DNA from: Spiroplasma endosymbiont of Asaphidion curtum
Lineage (GTDB): Bacteria > Bacillota_I > Bacilli_A > Mycoplasmatales > Nriv7
Direction: 5' to 3'
Assembly: GCF_964031085.1 (NCBI RefSeq)
Contig: NZ_OZ035001.1
Span: 930,001-994,000, forward strand
DNA length: 64,000 nt
The translations under genes and the position numbers were made by a program. Below the pieces are notes generated by a model. It ran no database searches. It was not told the DNA's origin and saw nothing but the letters and a program-made list of their open reading frames with translations. Positions 31,691-43,515 of this stretch are shown one piece after another; the stretch's first letter is position 1, and each line of letters starts with the position of its first letter.

Positions 31691-32672
31691 GCTGAATTAT
31701 ACTTGTAAGTGCAAGTAAATAAAATTGCAAAAAATCTCATATAAAAATTTCATGATGCTAAGTTTATTTTAGAAAAAACAAAGCAAGGAGTTTTTATATG
31801 GGTTACAAACATCTTGGCATATATGAAAGAATTTATATTGAGAATCAATTGAAATTTAAAGTAAAAATTAGTGAAATAGCTAAAAATCTTAATCGAAGTA
31901 TTAGTACTATTATTCGAGAAGTCAATAGAAATAAAGATAGTAATCATTATTTTTCATTAATTGCACAAAATAAAGCAGAAAACAGAAAACAATCACATGT
32001 TTATTTTCATAAGTTTAAAAATAGAGAATTAGTAAAATATGTACAACAAAAATTACTATTAGGTTGATCGCCTGAACAAATTTATGGCAGAATTAAAAAT
32101 TTTCATAAAGAATGAATTATTAGTTTTAAAACAATTTACAATTGAATTTATTCTGGATTACTTGAAAAAGTTACTAATAAAAATTTAAGAAGAAAAGGTA
32201 AGAAACGAAAATCTCAAGAAAATCGCGGTAAATTTAATGGTAAATCAATTAAAGAACGAAATATTAATGTTAATAATCGTATAACTGTTGGTCATTGAGA
32301 AGGTGATACTGTAGTATCATCACGAGGTAAAAGTAAATCATGTTTAATAACTTTAGTTGAAAGAACATCAAGATTTACTTTAGCAATGTTAGTTGAAAAT
32401 AGAACTACTAAAGTTGTTAACGAAAACATTAGCCATTATTTATCAATTCTTCCAAATAATCTTGTTAAGACTATAACATTTGATAGGGGTAAAGAATTTT
32501 CTAATTGACAACAACTTGAAAAAAATTTAAATGTGAAAATTTATTTTGCTAATGCGTATTCGCCTTGACAAAGAGGTACTAATGAAAATACTAATGGTTT
32601 AATTAGAGAAAAATTTCCTAAAAAATTTAATTTTTCAAATACTACTAAAAATGCAGTTCATAAATTTATATT
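31691..32672 (+). mobile_element. IS30-type element (copy 4), right end removed
   Basis: Starts GCTGAATTATACTTG and runs for 982 bp; the last 100 bp and the right inverted repeat are replaced by an ISa end. It cannot move as a unit. Confidence 0.93.
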
Positions 32673-32700
32673 AGACTTCTTGCATTACTTATTAAAATAA
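31798..32700 (+). CDS. IS30 family transposase, altered C-terminus
   Basis: 300 aa. All catalytic residues (D170, D229, E263) are kept, but after KFIL the natural ending (SLNQRPRKILNYLSPIEYLV) is replaced by residues read from the inverted ISa end (DFLHYLLK). It could in principle still act in trans. Confidence 0.85.
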
Positions 32701-32781
32701 TTACAAATTATTTGTAAATAAAAAATACTATATAGTAATTTCTAACTTTTATTAGGTTAATACTTATGGATTTTATTAAAT
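32673..32781 (-). mobile_element. ISa right-end fragment
   Basis: 109 bp of ISa 3' tail in inverse orientation, from AGACTTC to GATTTTATTAAA. It abuts another ISa left end directly, giving a head-to-tail boundary of IS debris. Confidence 0.85.
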
Positions 32782-33013
32782 AGACTTCTTGCATTACTTA
32801 TTTATTAAACAAAATTCCTATAAAATATATTTAAAATAGAAATTATAAGGAATTTAAGATTATGAAATTTGATAAATTTAATTTTATTAATGATAAAGAA
32901 TTATTACGATTAACTGGAATAAAGCAAAGTACTTTTAATAAAATGTTAAATATTTTAAAAGAAGCTGAGTTAAAAAAGTTTAAAAGAGGTGGTAAAAATA
33001 ATAAATTATCATT
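32782..33013 (+). mobile_element. ISa left-end fragment
   Basis: 232 bp: left end plus the first 50 codons of orfA (ATG 32862), interrupted at KLSL by the next ISa at target ATT. Confidence 0.9.
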
Positions 33014-34097
33014 AGACTTCTTGCATTACTTATTTATTAAACAAAATTCCTATAAAATATATTTAAAATAGAAATTATAAGGAATTTAAGATTATGAAAT
33101 TTGATAAATTTAATTTTATTAATGATAAAGAATTATTACGATTAACTGGAATAAAGCAAAGTACTTTTAATAAAATGTTAAATATTTTAAAAGAAGCTGA
33201 GTTAAAAAAGTTTAAAAGAGGTGGTAAAAATAATAAATTATCATTAGAAAATAGATTATTGATGACTTTATCATATTGACGAGAATATCGTACTTATTTT
33301 CATCTTGGTAAAAGTTTTGATATTAGTGAAGCTAGTTGTTATCGAAATATCAAGTGAATTGAAGATATTTTAATCAAACATCCTGATTTTCAACAACTTG
33401 CTGGTAAAAAAGCATTAATAAATGATTATTTTAATGATAAAACAATTATTATTGATGCTACAGAAACACCCATTCAACGCCCAAAAAAAGACAAAAACAA
33501 TCTTATTCAGGAAAAAAGAAAAAATACACTATTAAAACACAAGTAATTATTGAAAAAGAAAGCAAAATAATTATTGCAACAAATTTTTCTCTCGGTAAAA
33601 AGCATGATTTTTGTTTATTTAAAGAATCAAAAATCCCAATTTTAAAAAATACTAAATTAATAGTTGATAATGGTTATCAAGGAATACAAAAAATTCATAG
33701 TAATGTTCTAATACCTAAGAAAAAAACAAAGAAAAACCCTTTAAATAAAGAACAAAAACATAATAATAAATTAATTTCAAAAATGAGAATTATTATTGAA
33801 AATATTTTTGCTATTCTTAAAAAATTTAAAATTATTACTGAAAAATATCGTAATCGTAGAAAACGATTTAGTTTAAGATTTAATTTAATTGCTTCAATTT
33901 ATAATTTGCAATTATAGATAACATAAAATATTTATTTAAAATTAAATTTAAATAATAAAATAATTTTTTGTTGTGTCAAAATTTACACATTTAATAAAAT
34001 CCATAAGTATTAACCTAATAAAAGTTAGAAATTACTATATAGTATTTTTTATTTACAAATTATTTGTAATTATTTTAATAAGTAATGCAAGAAGTCT
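33014..34097 (+). mobile_element. ISa, full length
   Basis: 1084 bp, complete ends. ATT lies on both sides, but the left flank is ISa sequence and the right flank is recO, so the two sides do not represent one simple insertion. Its right end supplies the recO stop codon. Confidence 0.93.
33094..33917 (+). CDS. ISa transposase, orfA/orfB by -1 frameshift
   Basis: 274 aa if the ribosome slips -1 on the A7 run near 33483. N-terminal HTH region, IIIDATETP (first Asp), LIVDNGYQG (second Asp) and RIIIENIFAILKKFK (Glu). Consensus residues are kept and there are no extra stops, so this is one of the likely functional copies. Confidence 0.87.
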
Positions 34098-34758
34098 ATT
34101 CATAATAAAATGGAATTAGAACATATAAATCATCTTGATTAATCTTTCATTGTTCAAATTCTGGTTCATGATTTAATTCATATAGTGCTTGTAAAAGTGA
34201 AATTGGAAATATTTGTTGTTCGTTTTTAAAACAACCACAACAAATAAACCCACCAGCTGATCAATTTATTGTTTTAATATTCTTATTACTTTTACAAATA
34301 CTACAATGGTTCAGTTGCAATTGTAATCCTAAAAGTTTTAACACTTTAAAAGTTAAAAAACTTTTCTGTTTTTTAACTTCATTTTTATCATTATTAATAT
34401 TTTGTAAAATAACTAATAATTCATTAAAAATAATATTAGTATCCTCAGCAAGTTCACTACAAAGTTTAACTAAATAATTAGTTACCATTAAGCGTTCATA
34501 GTTACTATGAATATTAGGGAATGTTTCAAGAATAACTCCGGTTTTTAACCGATGCATTTTATTTTTACTATAAGCAAAAAATAATTCAAATTCACAATAA
34601 TTAAATAATTGTAAAAATGCTTGATTTTTAGAAGTGATTTTTCGCACCCCAGGACAATAAATAGCAATAATGCCATTAATAGTATAAATATTAACAATGA
34701 CATCAACCAATCGATAATCTTGTTTATTAACAATTATTCCCGAAATTTTTGTTGTCAA
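34096..34758 (-). CDS. recO: DNA repair protein RecO, C-terminus truncated by ISa
   Basis: 220 aa. RecO loads RecA during gap repair. The N-terminal OB-fold (SGIIVNKQDYRLVDVIVNIYT, then IAIYCPGVRK) and the C-terminal zinc-finger remnant CSICK ... GGFICCGC are visible. The reading frame ends at TAG formed by the ISa terminal bases (34096-34098), so the natural last residues, probably 20-30, are missing. The start appears to be TTG 34758, 15 bp after era. Function may survive because the core domains are present. Confidence 0.88.
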
Positions 34759-34773
34759 TTCACTTTATTTCCT

Positions 34774-35673
34774 TTATTTTTTACCATAACCTAATTTTGC
34801 TAACATATTAGGACTATCTCTTCATTTTTTTATTACTTTAACGAATAATTCTAAATAAAATTGGGTTGCAAAAATTTCTTCTAATTCAATTCTTGCTTGG
34901 GAACCAATATTTTTAATCATTTTACCACCATTACCAATTAAAATTCCTTTTTGCGAATCTCTTTCAACAACAATAGTAGCGATTACACGAATAATTTTTT
35001 TTGTTCTTTCTTTTTTAAATTCCTCAATTAAAATCGCAACACCGTGTGGTACTTCTTGATGAGTTAATAAGAGAATTTTCTCACGAATAATTTCTTTAAC
35101 AAAAAAATCTTCTTGTTGATCTTGAAACATATTTTTAGGAAAATACTGCGGTCCAAGCGGTAATATTATCATCAACTTATTTAATAAAAAACTAATATTA
35201 ATATTTTTTAAACAACTAATACCAATAATTTCTTGAACATTAAATCGTTCATTTCATAATTTAATTTTTTGCTCTAATTGCTCAGAAGTAATTAAATCAA
35301 TTTTTGTCAATCCTAAAAAAATTGGTACTTCTCGTTCCTGCAAAGACTTATATATATATTGATGTGTTAATGAAATTTCTTCATAACTATTAACTAATCA
35401 TAAGATACCTTCAACACCTTTAGTACTTTGCATCGCCGCCCGATTTAAACTTTTTCCTAATTCATTAGTAGATTTATGAATTCCTGGACTATCAATAAAA
35501 ATTATTTGATAATCATCGGTAGTCAAAATTCCTTGAATTCGATTTCTTGTTGTTTGCGGTTTATTACTAACAATAGCAATTTTTTTTAACATTAAAGTAT
35601 TTAATAAAGTAGATTTGCCAACATTTGGTTCACCAATAATGGCAATAAAACCAGAACGAAAATTATTATTCAT
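34774..35673 (-). CDS. era: GTPase Era
   Basis: 299 aa. GTP motifs: G1 GEPNVGKS, switch RNRIQGI, G3 DSPG, G4 TKID; C-terminal KH domain [15 protein letters not shown] binds the 3' end of 16S rRNA. Acts in 30S maturation. Start ATG 35673 overlaps the end of the ABC permease gene by 8 bp. Followed by recO, a conserved gene order. Confidence 0.97.
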
Positions 35674-36464
35674 ATCATTTTCACCATTTAATCGCAATGC
35701 CAATAAATACTAAGGGAAAGGTACTAGAAACTAAAATATTAATAATAAAATTTGTGTTGGATAAGATACTATTGTTAGCAATATTATTGATTAATAAACT
35801 ACTCGGATATTTAAAAATTGATAAATAACTAAAAATCTTAAAAATTAAATTCTTATCAAAATTTAAATTTGATAAAAATACGCCACTAAAAAGCATCATT
35901 GGTAAAAATAAAGCATTAGAAATTAACATATGTTGTTTTTGAGTTTTAAAAAATGTTGCTAATAAAACTCCAAAACTAATACTAATAATAATAGAAAATA
36001 TTAAATAACCAATAACTGGTAAATTAATAAAACTTAAAAGTTCACTAATATTAAATTGACGTCCAAAAATAATGATAGTTCAAAATAATGTTATTAAAAT
36101 TGTAAACAAACTTAAAATACAACCAAATAAAATAACAGTTAAGAAAAAAGTTCTGGGTTTCATATTAATTGTTCCAAAATGTTTAATAATTATTGAATTA
36201 CGAAATTCAACAATTGTTCCTGAAATAATTTGAAACCCAATAATCATTACTTGAATCATTAATGCCCCCACAATCATATTTTTTATTTTGCTTAATAAAA
36301 ATTCATCATCAACATTAGGTAATTCACTGGAAAAAATAACGAAATCAATTATTAATATCATTAAAGGAAAAAAAATTAAATAACTAATGGCCATATATCC
36401 GCGAGAATAATAACGAATTAAAAGTTTAAAAAAACTTTTAAATAATCTTTTTTCTGTCAGCAAA

Positions 36465-36475
<11 letters not shown>
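35666..36475 (-). CDS. ABC-2 type transporter permease
   Basis: 269 aa with six hydrophobic segments, ending in IAIKWWKWYE (two Trp as UGA). The N-terminal cytoplasmic helix, first pair of membrane segments ([18 protein letters not shown]) and [12 protein letters not shown] loop fit ABC-2 permeases. It overlaps the ATPase gene by 11 bp, forming an exporter pair; substrate unknown. Start ATG 36475 has a well-placed GGA 9 nt upstream. Confidence 0.85.
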
Positions 36476-37253
<778 letters not shown>

Positions 37254-37292
37254 AAAATTATGCTCCATTACTATAGTTTATCCTAATGTTAT

Positions 37293-37679
37293 TTAGTTAA
37301 TTGATTTAAAACGATTAGGTAATAATTGTTCATTTTTAAATGTATTAACTATTTCTGCTTCATTATAAATATAAACCTGACAATTTGCCGTTAATAATTC
37401 GCTCATTACTTGTCGACAACTACCGCAAGGAGTTATTCCTGTTTTTGTATAAAGATGAATAGCAATTAAATCTTCTTTTGTAAAACCTTGCGTATAGGCT
37501 TGCATCAAGGCTACTCTTTCAGCACAAATAGTTTCACCATAAGCAATATTTTCAACATTAACGCCTTTAATTATTATATCATTCTTTATTTGTAATATTG
37601 CTGCTACTTGAAACTTTGAATATGGACTATAAGAATTATTACTTAACTCTTTTAATATTTTTAAATAATCTTTTTCCAT
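37293..37679 (-). CDS. cdd: Cytidine deaminase
   Basis: 128 aa, standard length for the tetrameric type. N-terminal SNNSYSPYSKFQVAA, zinc and catalytic residues TICAERVAL and TPCGSCRQVM. Converts cytidine and deoxycytidine to the uridines in pyrimidine salvage. Between ybeY and the ABC exporter on the same strand. Confidence 0.97.
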   Translation of the reverse strand: MEKDYLKILKELSNNSYSPYSKFQVAAILQIKNDIIIKGVNVENIAYGETICAERVALMQAYTQGFTKEDLIAIHLYTKTGITPCGSCRQVMSELLTANCQVYIYNEAEIVNTFKNEQLLPNRFKSIN

Positions 37680-37689
37680 AATTTCTCCT

Positions 37690-38157
37690 CTATTTATTTC
37701 TAGTAATTTTTAACTTTGTTAATACTTCATCTTGTAAAGCAAACATGATATCTTCTTCTGATTTAGTTTGATGATCATATCCCAATAAATGTAACAAAGC
37801 GTGTAAAAATAAGAACGATAATTCTCGCAATAAACTATGTTCATATTTATCGGCTTGTTCTTGTGCTAATTCAAAACAAATAAAAATATCACCTAAAATT
37901 CGCATATTAATCATCGCATAAAGCTTTTGATTATCTGGTTCAACGGGAAAAGATAGCACATCAGCAACATAATTTTTTTGCCGATAAGTTTGATTTAATT
38001 TTAAACTCATTTCTTTACTAATAATGTTTAACGATAATTCTAAAGCATCATCAATATTTAACATATCAGTTATTGTATTTAAAATTTTATGTCACGAGTC
38101 AGTATAAAATATGACATCAAATTCAGTATTATTAATGATATCAAAATTATTTTTCAT
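37690..38157 (-). CDS. ybeY: Endoribonuclease YbeY
   Basis: 155 aa. Zinc motif HALLHLLGYDH; the family consensus is HGxLHLxGYDH, so the Gly is replaced by Ala. Also VADVLSFPVE and LGDIFICFE, both family hallmarks. Takes part in rRNA maturation and ribosome quality control. One UGA Trp in the N-terminal extension; ATG 38157 begins the conserved frame. Same strand and order as ybeY-cdd-era in other Firmicutes and mollicutes. Confidence 0.95.
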
Positions 38158-38494
38158 ATCTTACCTCACTAATTAAATTATATCAAATTAATTCAGTTTT
38201 AAAATATTAGACTTGGTACATAACCCTCAATTTTATCTACTATTTTGATAATATTATTTCCTAGGTGAAGTACAAATGTTAGATAAATACAAAGACGAAA
38301 ATGAATTTTATAGTCTAATAGGCATAAAATATAAAACTTTCATGAAAATGGTAGAAATTTTAAAAGAAGCTGAAGCTAAACAAAAACAAATTAGTGGTAG
38401 ACCAAATAAATTATCAATAGAGCAAAGATTACTTATGACTTTAGAATACTGAAAAGAATATAGTACATATCGTATTATTGCAAAAAAATATAAT

Positions 38495-39574
38495 AGACTT
38501 CTTGCATTACTTATTTATTAAACAAAATTCCTATAAAATATATTTAAAATAGAAATTATAAGGAATTTAAGATTATGAAATTTGATAAATTTAATTTTAT
38601 TAATGATAAAGAATTATTACGATTAACTGGAATAAAGCAAAGTACTTTTAATAAAATGTTAAATATTTTAAAAGAAGCTGAGTTAAAAAAGTTTAAAAGA
38701 GGTGGTAAAAATAATAAATTATCATTAGAAAATAGATTATTGATGACTTTATCATATTGACGAGAATATCGTACTTATTTTCATCTTGGTAAAAGTTTTG
38801 ATATTAGTGAAGCTAGTTGTTATCGAAATATCAAGTGAATTGAAGATATTTTAATCAAACATCCTGATTTTCAACAACTTGCTGGTAAAAAAGCATTAAT
38901 AAATGATTATTTTAATGATAAAACAATTATTATTGATGCTACAGAAACACCCATTCAACGCCCAAAAAAAGACAAAAACAATCTTATTCAGGAAAAAAGA
39001 AAAAACACACTATTAAAACACAAGTAATTATTGAAAAAGAAAGCAAAATAATTATTGCAACAAATTTTTCTCTCGGTAAAAAGCATGATTTTTGTTTATT
39101 TAAAGAATCAAAAATCCCAATTTTAAAAAATACTAAATTAATAGTTGATAATGGTTATCAAGGAATACAAAAAATTCATAGTAATGTTCTAATACCTAAG
39201 AAAAAAACAAAGAAAAACCCTTTAAATAAAGAACAAAAACATAATAATAAATTAATTTCAAAAATGAGAATTATTATTGAAAATATTTTTGCTATTCTTA
39301 AAAAATTTAAAATTATTACTGAAAAATATCGTAATCGTAGAAAACGATTTAGTTTAAGATTTAATTTAATTGCTTCAATTTATAATTTGCAATTATAGAT
39401 AACATAAAATATTTATTTAAAATTAAATTTAAATAAATAATTTTTTGTTGTGTCAAAATTTACACATTTAATAAAATCCATAAGTATTAACCTAATAAAA
39501 GTTAGAAATTACTATATAGTATTTTTTATTTACAAATAATTTGTAATTATTTTAATAAGTAATGCAAGAAGTCT
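38495..39574 (+). mobile_element. ISa, full length, in ISb
   Basis: 1080 bp (a 4-bp deletion in the 3' tail, AAATAAATAA). AAT on both sides. Inserted in the ISb orfA at YNIS. Confidence 0.95.
38575..39398 (+). CDS. ISa transposase, orfA/orfB by -1 frameshift
   Basis: 274 aa after slippage on the A7 run near 38963. Consensus residues throughout (DATETP, DNGYQG, ENIFAILKK), no extra stops. Likely functional. Confidence 0.87.
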
Positions 39575-39821
39575 AATATTAGTCATGTTAGTTGTATTCG
39601 TAATATCTTTTGAGTTGAAAATACTCTAATAAAAAATAGTCACTTTCATATACCTGGCAAAAAGATATTATTGGAAAATAAGGGTACTAATAATAATTTA
39701 TTAGCAATTGATGCTACAGAAATTCCAATTGAAAGAATTAAAAAAACTAAAATTATTATTTTCTAGTAAGAAAAGGCAACATTCATTAAAATCGCAAATA
39801 ATTATTGATTTATTTAACAAT

Positions 39822-40904
39822 AGACTTCTTGCATTACTTATTTATTAAACAAAATTCCTATAAAATATATTTAAAATAGAAATTATAAGGAATTTAAGAT
39901 TATGAAATTTGATAAATTTAATTTTATTAATGATAAAGAATTATTACGATTAACTGGAATAAAGCAAAGTACTTTTAATAAAATGTTAAATATTTTAAAA
40001 GAAGCTGAGTTAAAAAAGTTTAAAAGAGGTGGTAAAAATAATAAATTATCATTAGAAAATAGATTATTGATGACTTTATCATATTGACGAGAATATCGTA
40101 CTTATTTTCATCTTGGTAAAAGTTTTGATATTAGTGAAGCTAGTTGTTATCGAAATATCAAGTGAATTGAAGATATTTTAATCAAACATCCTGATTTTCA
40201 ACAACTTGCTGGTAAAAAAGCATTAATAAATGATTATTTTAATGATAAAACAATTATTATTGATGCTACAGAAACACCCATTCAACGCCCAAAAAAGACA
40301 AAAACAATCTTATTCAGGAAAAAAGAAAAAACACACTATTAAAACACAAGTAATTATTGAAAAAGAAAGCAAAATAATTATTGCAACAAATTTTTCTCTC
40401 GGTAAAAAGCATGATTTTTGTTTATTTAAAGAATCAAAAATCCCAATTTTAAAAAATACTAAATTAATAGTTGATAATGGTTATCAAGGAATACAAAAAA
40501 TTCATAGTAATGTTCTAATACCTAAGAAAAAAACAAAGAAAAACCCTTTAAATAAAGAACAAAAACATAATAATAAATTAATTTCAAAAATGAGAATTAT
40601 TATTGAAAATATTTTTGCTATTCTTAAAAAATTTAAAATTATTACTGAAAAATATCGTAATCGTAGAAAACGATTTAGTTTAAGATTTAATTTAATTGCT
40701 TCAATTTATAATTTGCAATTATAGATAACATAAAATATTTATTTAAAATTAAATTTAAATAATAAAATAATTTTTTGTTGTGTCAAAATTTACACATTTA
40801 ATAAAATCCATAAGTATTAACCTAATAAAAGTTAGAAATTACTATATAGTATTTTTTATTTACAAATAATTTGTAATTATTTTAATAAGTAATGCAAGAA
40901 GTCT
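39822..40904 (+). mobile_element. ISa, full length, in ISb
   Basis: 1083 bp, AAT on both sides, inserted in the second half of the ISb transposase gene. Confidence 0.95.
39902..40724 (+). pseudogene. ISa transposase with 6-A slip site
   Basis: Same as the intact copies except that the A run at the junction is 6 instead of 7. A -1 slip would no longer bring orfA into the orfB frame, so this copy should not make the fused transposase. Confidence 0.75.
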
Positions 40905-41371
40905 AATAAAATTATTTCAGTAGATTTTTGTTATGGCAGTATTCATGATTATAAGTTATTTTTAAAATCAAATACACTTATAAATCCAAAATTAGAATTA
41001 ATTGCTGATTCAGGATATCAAGGTTTGCAAAATGTTCATAAAAATACATTATTGCCAATTAAAAAGAGTAAAAATAATCCTTTAAATCCAGATAAAAAGG
41101 AATATAATAGCTTTTTAAATAAAGTTAGAATTGCCATTGAACATGTTTTTGCTAGATTAAAAAGATTTAAAATACTAGTTTATCGTTATCGCAATAAGAT
41201 TAGAAGATTTGGATTACGATTTAACTTAATTTCAGGAATATATAATTTTGAATTAAGCTAGTTATAGTTATGTACCAAGTCTATTGTAATAACTTTTATT
41301 ATTATAACAAATGTTTTATTAATAAGCATTGCTATTTCTTAAATTAACAAGAAATCATAGGAATAAACAAA

Positions 41372-41401
41372 AATACTAAGAATTTTGAAATTCTTAGTAT
41401 T
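41372..41401. terminator. Bidirectional terminator hairpin
   Basis: 14-bp perfect stem AATACTAAGAATTT / AAATTCTTAGTATT with a 2-nt loop, A-rich before and T-rich after on both strands. It lies just after the stop of the 41422-41670 minus-strand fragment. Confidence 0.75.
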
Positions 41402-41421
41402 TTCTAAATTAATTAACTAAA

Positions 41422-41670
41422 TTAACTTTTAATAATTTTTGGTAACTCTAACATAAAATATTGATTTAATATTTCTCATCCATAAGTTCGTAAATGCTTT
41501 GGAGTTAACATTCAATAGGCAAAAGCCTCACCAAATCACTCTTCAATTCAAGTAGACTCTAACGGATGGAAAATATGATAATTACTGGGAACTAAAATTC
41601 ACGAAAATAACATTTGCGATAAATAATTATTAAAATTTATTTTTTTATTTAATCATTCTCAAAGGTGAAT
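41422..41670 (-). pseudogene. C-terminal remnant of an unidentified protein
   Basis: About 80 residues ending ...LNQYFMLELPKIIKS, with six UGA Trp codons. It contains WIEEWFGEAFAYWML, which resembles the E-x-x-x-E-x-F helix seen after zinc sites in some secreted metallopeptidases, but no HExxH is present in what remains. The 5' part is lost at about 41670, where plus-strand sequence of another gene begins. Followed by a terminator, so this is the true 3' end. Confidence 0.5.
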
Positions 41671-41713
41671 GCGGATGCATAAAGTTTTCTTAGGTGGGAA
41701 AAGGTTTGAATAA
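41671..41713 (+). pseudogene. C-terminal tail of a repeat protein
   Basis: 14 codons, ADAHKVFLGGKRFE then stop, matching the last residues of the repeat-protein pseudogene at 59939-60351 (GAHKVLLGRKMFK). Everything upstream is gone. Confidence 0.5.
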
Positions 41714-41721
41714 GTATTAAG

Positions 41722-41741
41722 GACAGTCAGCAATGATTGTC
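41722..41741 (+). terminator. Terminator hairpin
   Basis: GACA-G-TCA / TGA-T-TGTC stem with loop GCAA, followed by TTTTTATTTTAT. Downstream of the repeat-protein tail; the next 180 bp before the virus remnant shows no gene. Confidence 0.6.
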
Positions 41742-41922
41742 TTTTTATTTTATAAGGTGTTAAAATTTGTTCTTTGAAAATTAAATACAAGTGAATTAAT
41801 AATGTTGGTATGTATTAAAGCACGATAAATTGTGGGTGGTCGCCATAACCGAAAGAAACTTTACCAGTTAATAGATAACACCCTATTAGCTATAGCAATT
41901 TGTTTCGTTTTGCAATAAAAAA

Positions 41923-43080
41923 ATGAATGGGTGGATTTCCTAAAAATATACACGCTATTAAATTAGTTCCAAGGGCAACGATAATGTCCTTAAAATTAAG
42001 GCATTTAATAAAACCCTAATTGCTGGAAATAACTATTTACAATTATTACACGGTGAAAATGAAATATGAAAATATGACACCACAAAAGCTAACAATTATT
42101 ACCTAATTAAGTACCTTTTTGGAACCTTAAATTACCTCAATGTTAAATTTAGTTTTCTACGATATGACCCCGATTTACGAAATGATATTTACCTATATTT
42201 TAAAAACAACATCCCTAATATTAACAATAACAATTATAAAAATATTTTTGAGGAAATCTATGAAATACTTGGTAACTTCTTTGCCAGTTTATTTTATGCT
42301 ACTTTTGACATGGACGAAAAAACTCATACCGAAATTGATTTTAAGGGTGTGGATAATTACAACAAAGATTATTTTATTCAAATCGGTTTCTTTTATCGCT
42401 CATTAATTACCTTTTATCCTAAAAAATATTTAATCAATGTTACTGGTAATTCAGAATTATTACTAAGAAGTTATTTCTTTACTTTTGACAAAAAATGCAC
42501 CAAGAAAATTACAATGCTATTAACAACACCAATAACATTTATCAAATTGATTTTAATGTTCTTAAATCTTACGACAATAAACTGATTAAATTGTCAGCAA
42601 GTAACACTGCTAATAGTATTAATTAATTATCTTAACACCGACATTGATATTCGATATGGTATTAATATTTTTACCTTAACTTTTCCACTTTATCATAATG
42701 GAAACAACTCTAACTACAATTTTAAAATCTATGACTTTAATGTATTAAATTCCACTGCCTTTATTCCTAACGGTTCAATAAATTCAGAATGAGACGACCT
42801 AATTCCACCAGCAAATTGTAAATATTCCGGACGATGAATACCTACTTTTAACGATATTGGCTGTGCCATTCAAAATGCTGGTATTAAAATGCTAAACTGA
42901 ATGTTGACAGCCTCACAAATTATTACCATTTTACGACCATTAGCAATTATTGCAAAAGCAACAGTTAACTTTTCAACCGCCATTTTTCCGGTTTTTAAAA
43001 CAGTACCTGCCTTTTATTACACCTTTCAATTTTTAATCGGTTTTGCCATTTTCCTAATAATTTTAAGGATTTTCATGTAA
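41923..43080 (+). pseudogene. Plectrovirus large virion (attachment-type) protein, several frameshifts
   Basis: About 380 residues readable in several frames. Segments: FPKNIHAIKLVPRA, LIAGNNYLQLLHGENEIWKY, GTLNYLNVKFSFLRYDPDLR, TDIDIRYGINIFTLTFPLYH, WDDLIPPANCKYSGRW and a C-terminal hydrophobic anchor (FQFLIGFAIFLIILRIFM). I recognise this as the large protein of SpV1/SVTS2-like filamentous Spiroplasma viruses; a C-terminal anchor is expected for an M13 pIII-like minor coat protein. Codon use is richer in C-ending codons than neighbouring genes. At least three frameshifts (near 41985, 42500 and 42630) show it is dead. The assignment is from memory of the family. Confidence 0.7.
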
Positions 43081-43091
43081 AATGCTATAAT

Positions 43092-43515
43092 AGACTTCTT
43101 GCATTACTTATTTATTAAACAAAATTCCTATAAAATATATTTAAAATAGAAATTATAAGGAATTTAAGATTATGAAATTTGATAAATTTAATTTTATTAA
43201 TGATAAAGAATTATTACGATTAACTGGAATAAAGCAAAGTACTTTTAATAAAATGTTAAATATTTTAAAAGAAGCTGAGTTAAAAAAGTTTAAAAGAGGT
43301 GGTAAAAATAATAAATTATCATTAGAAAATAGATTATTGATGACTTTATCATATTGACGAGAATATCGTACTTATTTTCATCTTGGTAAAAGTTTTGATA
43401 TTAGTGAAGCTAGTTGTTATCGAAATATCAAGTGAATTGAAGATATTTTAATCAAACATCCTGATTTTCAACAACTTGCTGGTAAAAAAGCATTAATAAA
43501 TGATTATTTTAATGA
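43092..43515 (+). mobile_element. ISa left part, truncated
   Basis: 424 bp: left end and most of orfA (ATG 43172), interrupted at NDYFN by IS30. The rest of ISa does not reappear on the far side of the IS30. Confidence 0.92.

Larger units (their letters stand above)
38209..41282 (+). mobile_element. ISb carrying two ISa insertions
   Basis: Outer ISb with complete ends and ATT target duplication on both sides. Two separate ISa copies are inserted inside, each with its own AAT duplication. Removing them leaves about 905 bp, the native ISb length. The orfA part (ATG 38276) and orfB part (up to TAG 41261) are consensus-like apart from the inserts. Confidence 0.95.

Noticed and set aside
40230-40724. 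164-aa ORF beginning MIILMIKQLLLM in the A6 copies of ISa
   Set aside because: The first 20 or so residues are out-of-frame reading of orfA; the true orfB begins at the slip site. Not a separate gene.
42140-42406. Hydrophobic 88-aa ORF in the virus remnant
   Set aside because: It is an alternative frame of the plectrovirus protein (VKFSFLRYDPDLR region), which is better supported by sequence pattern and continuity.
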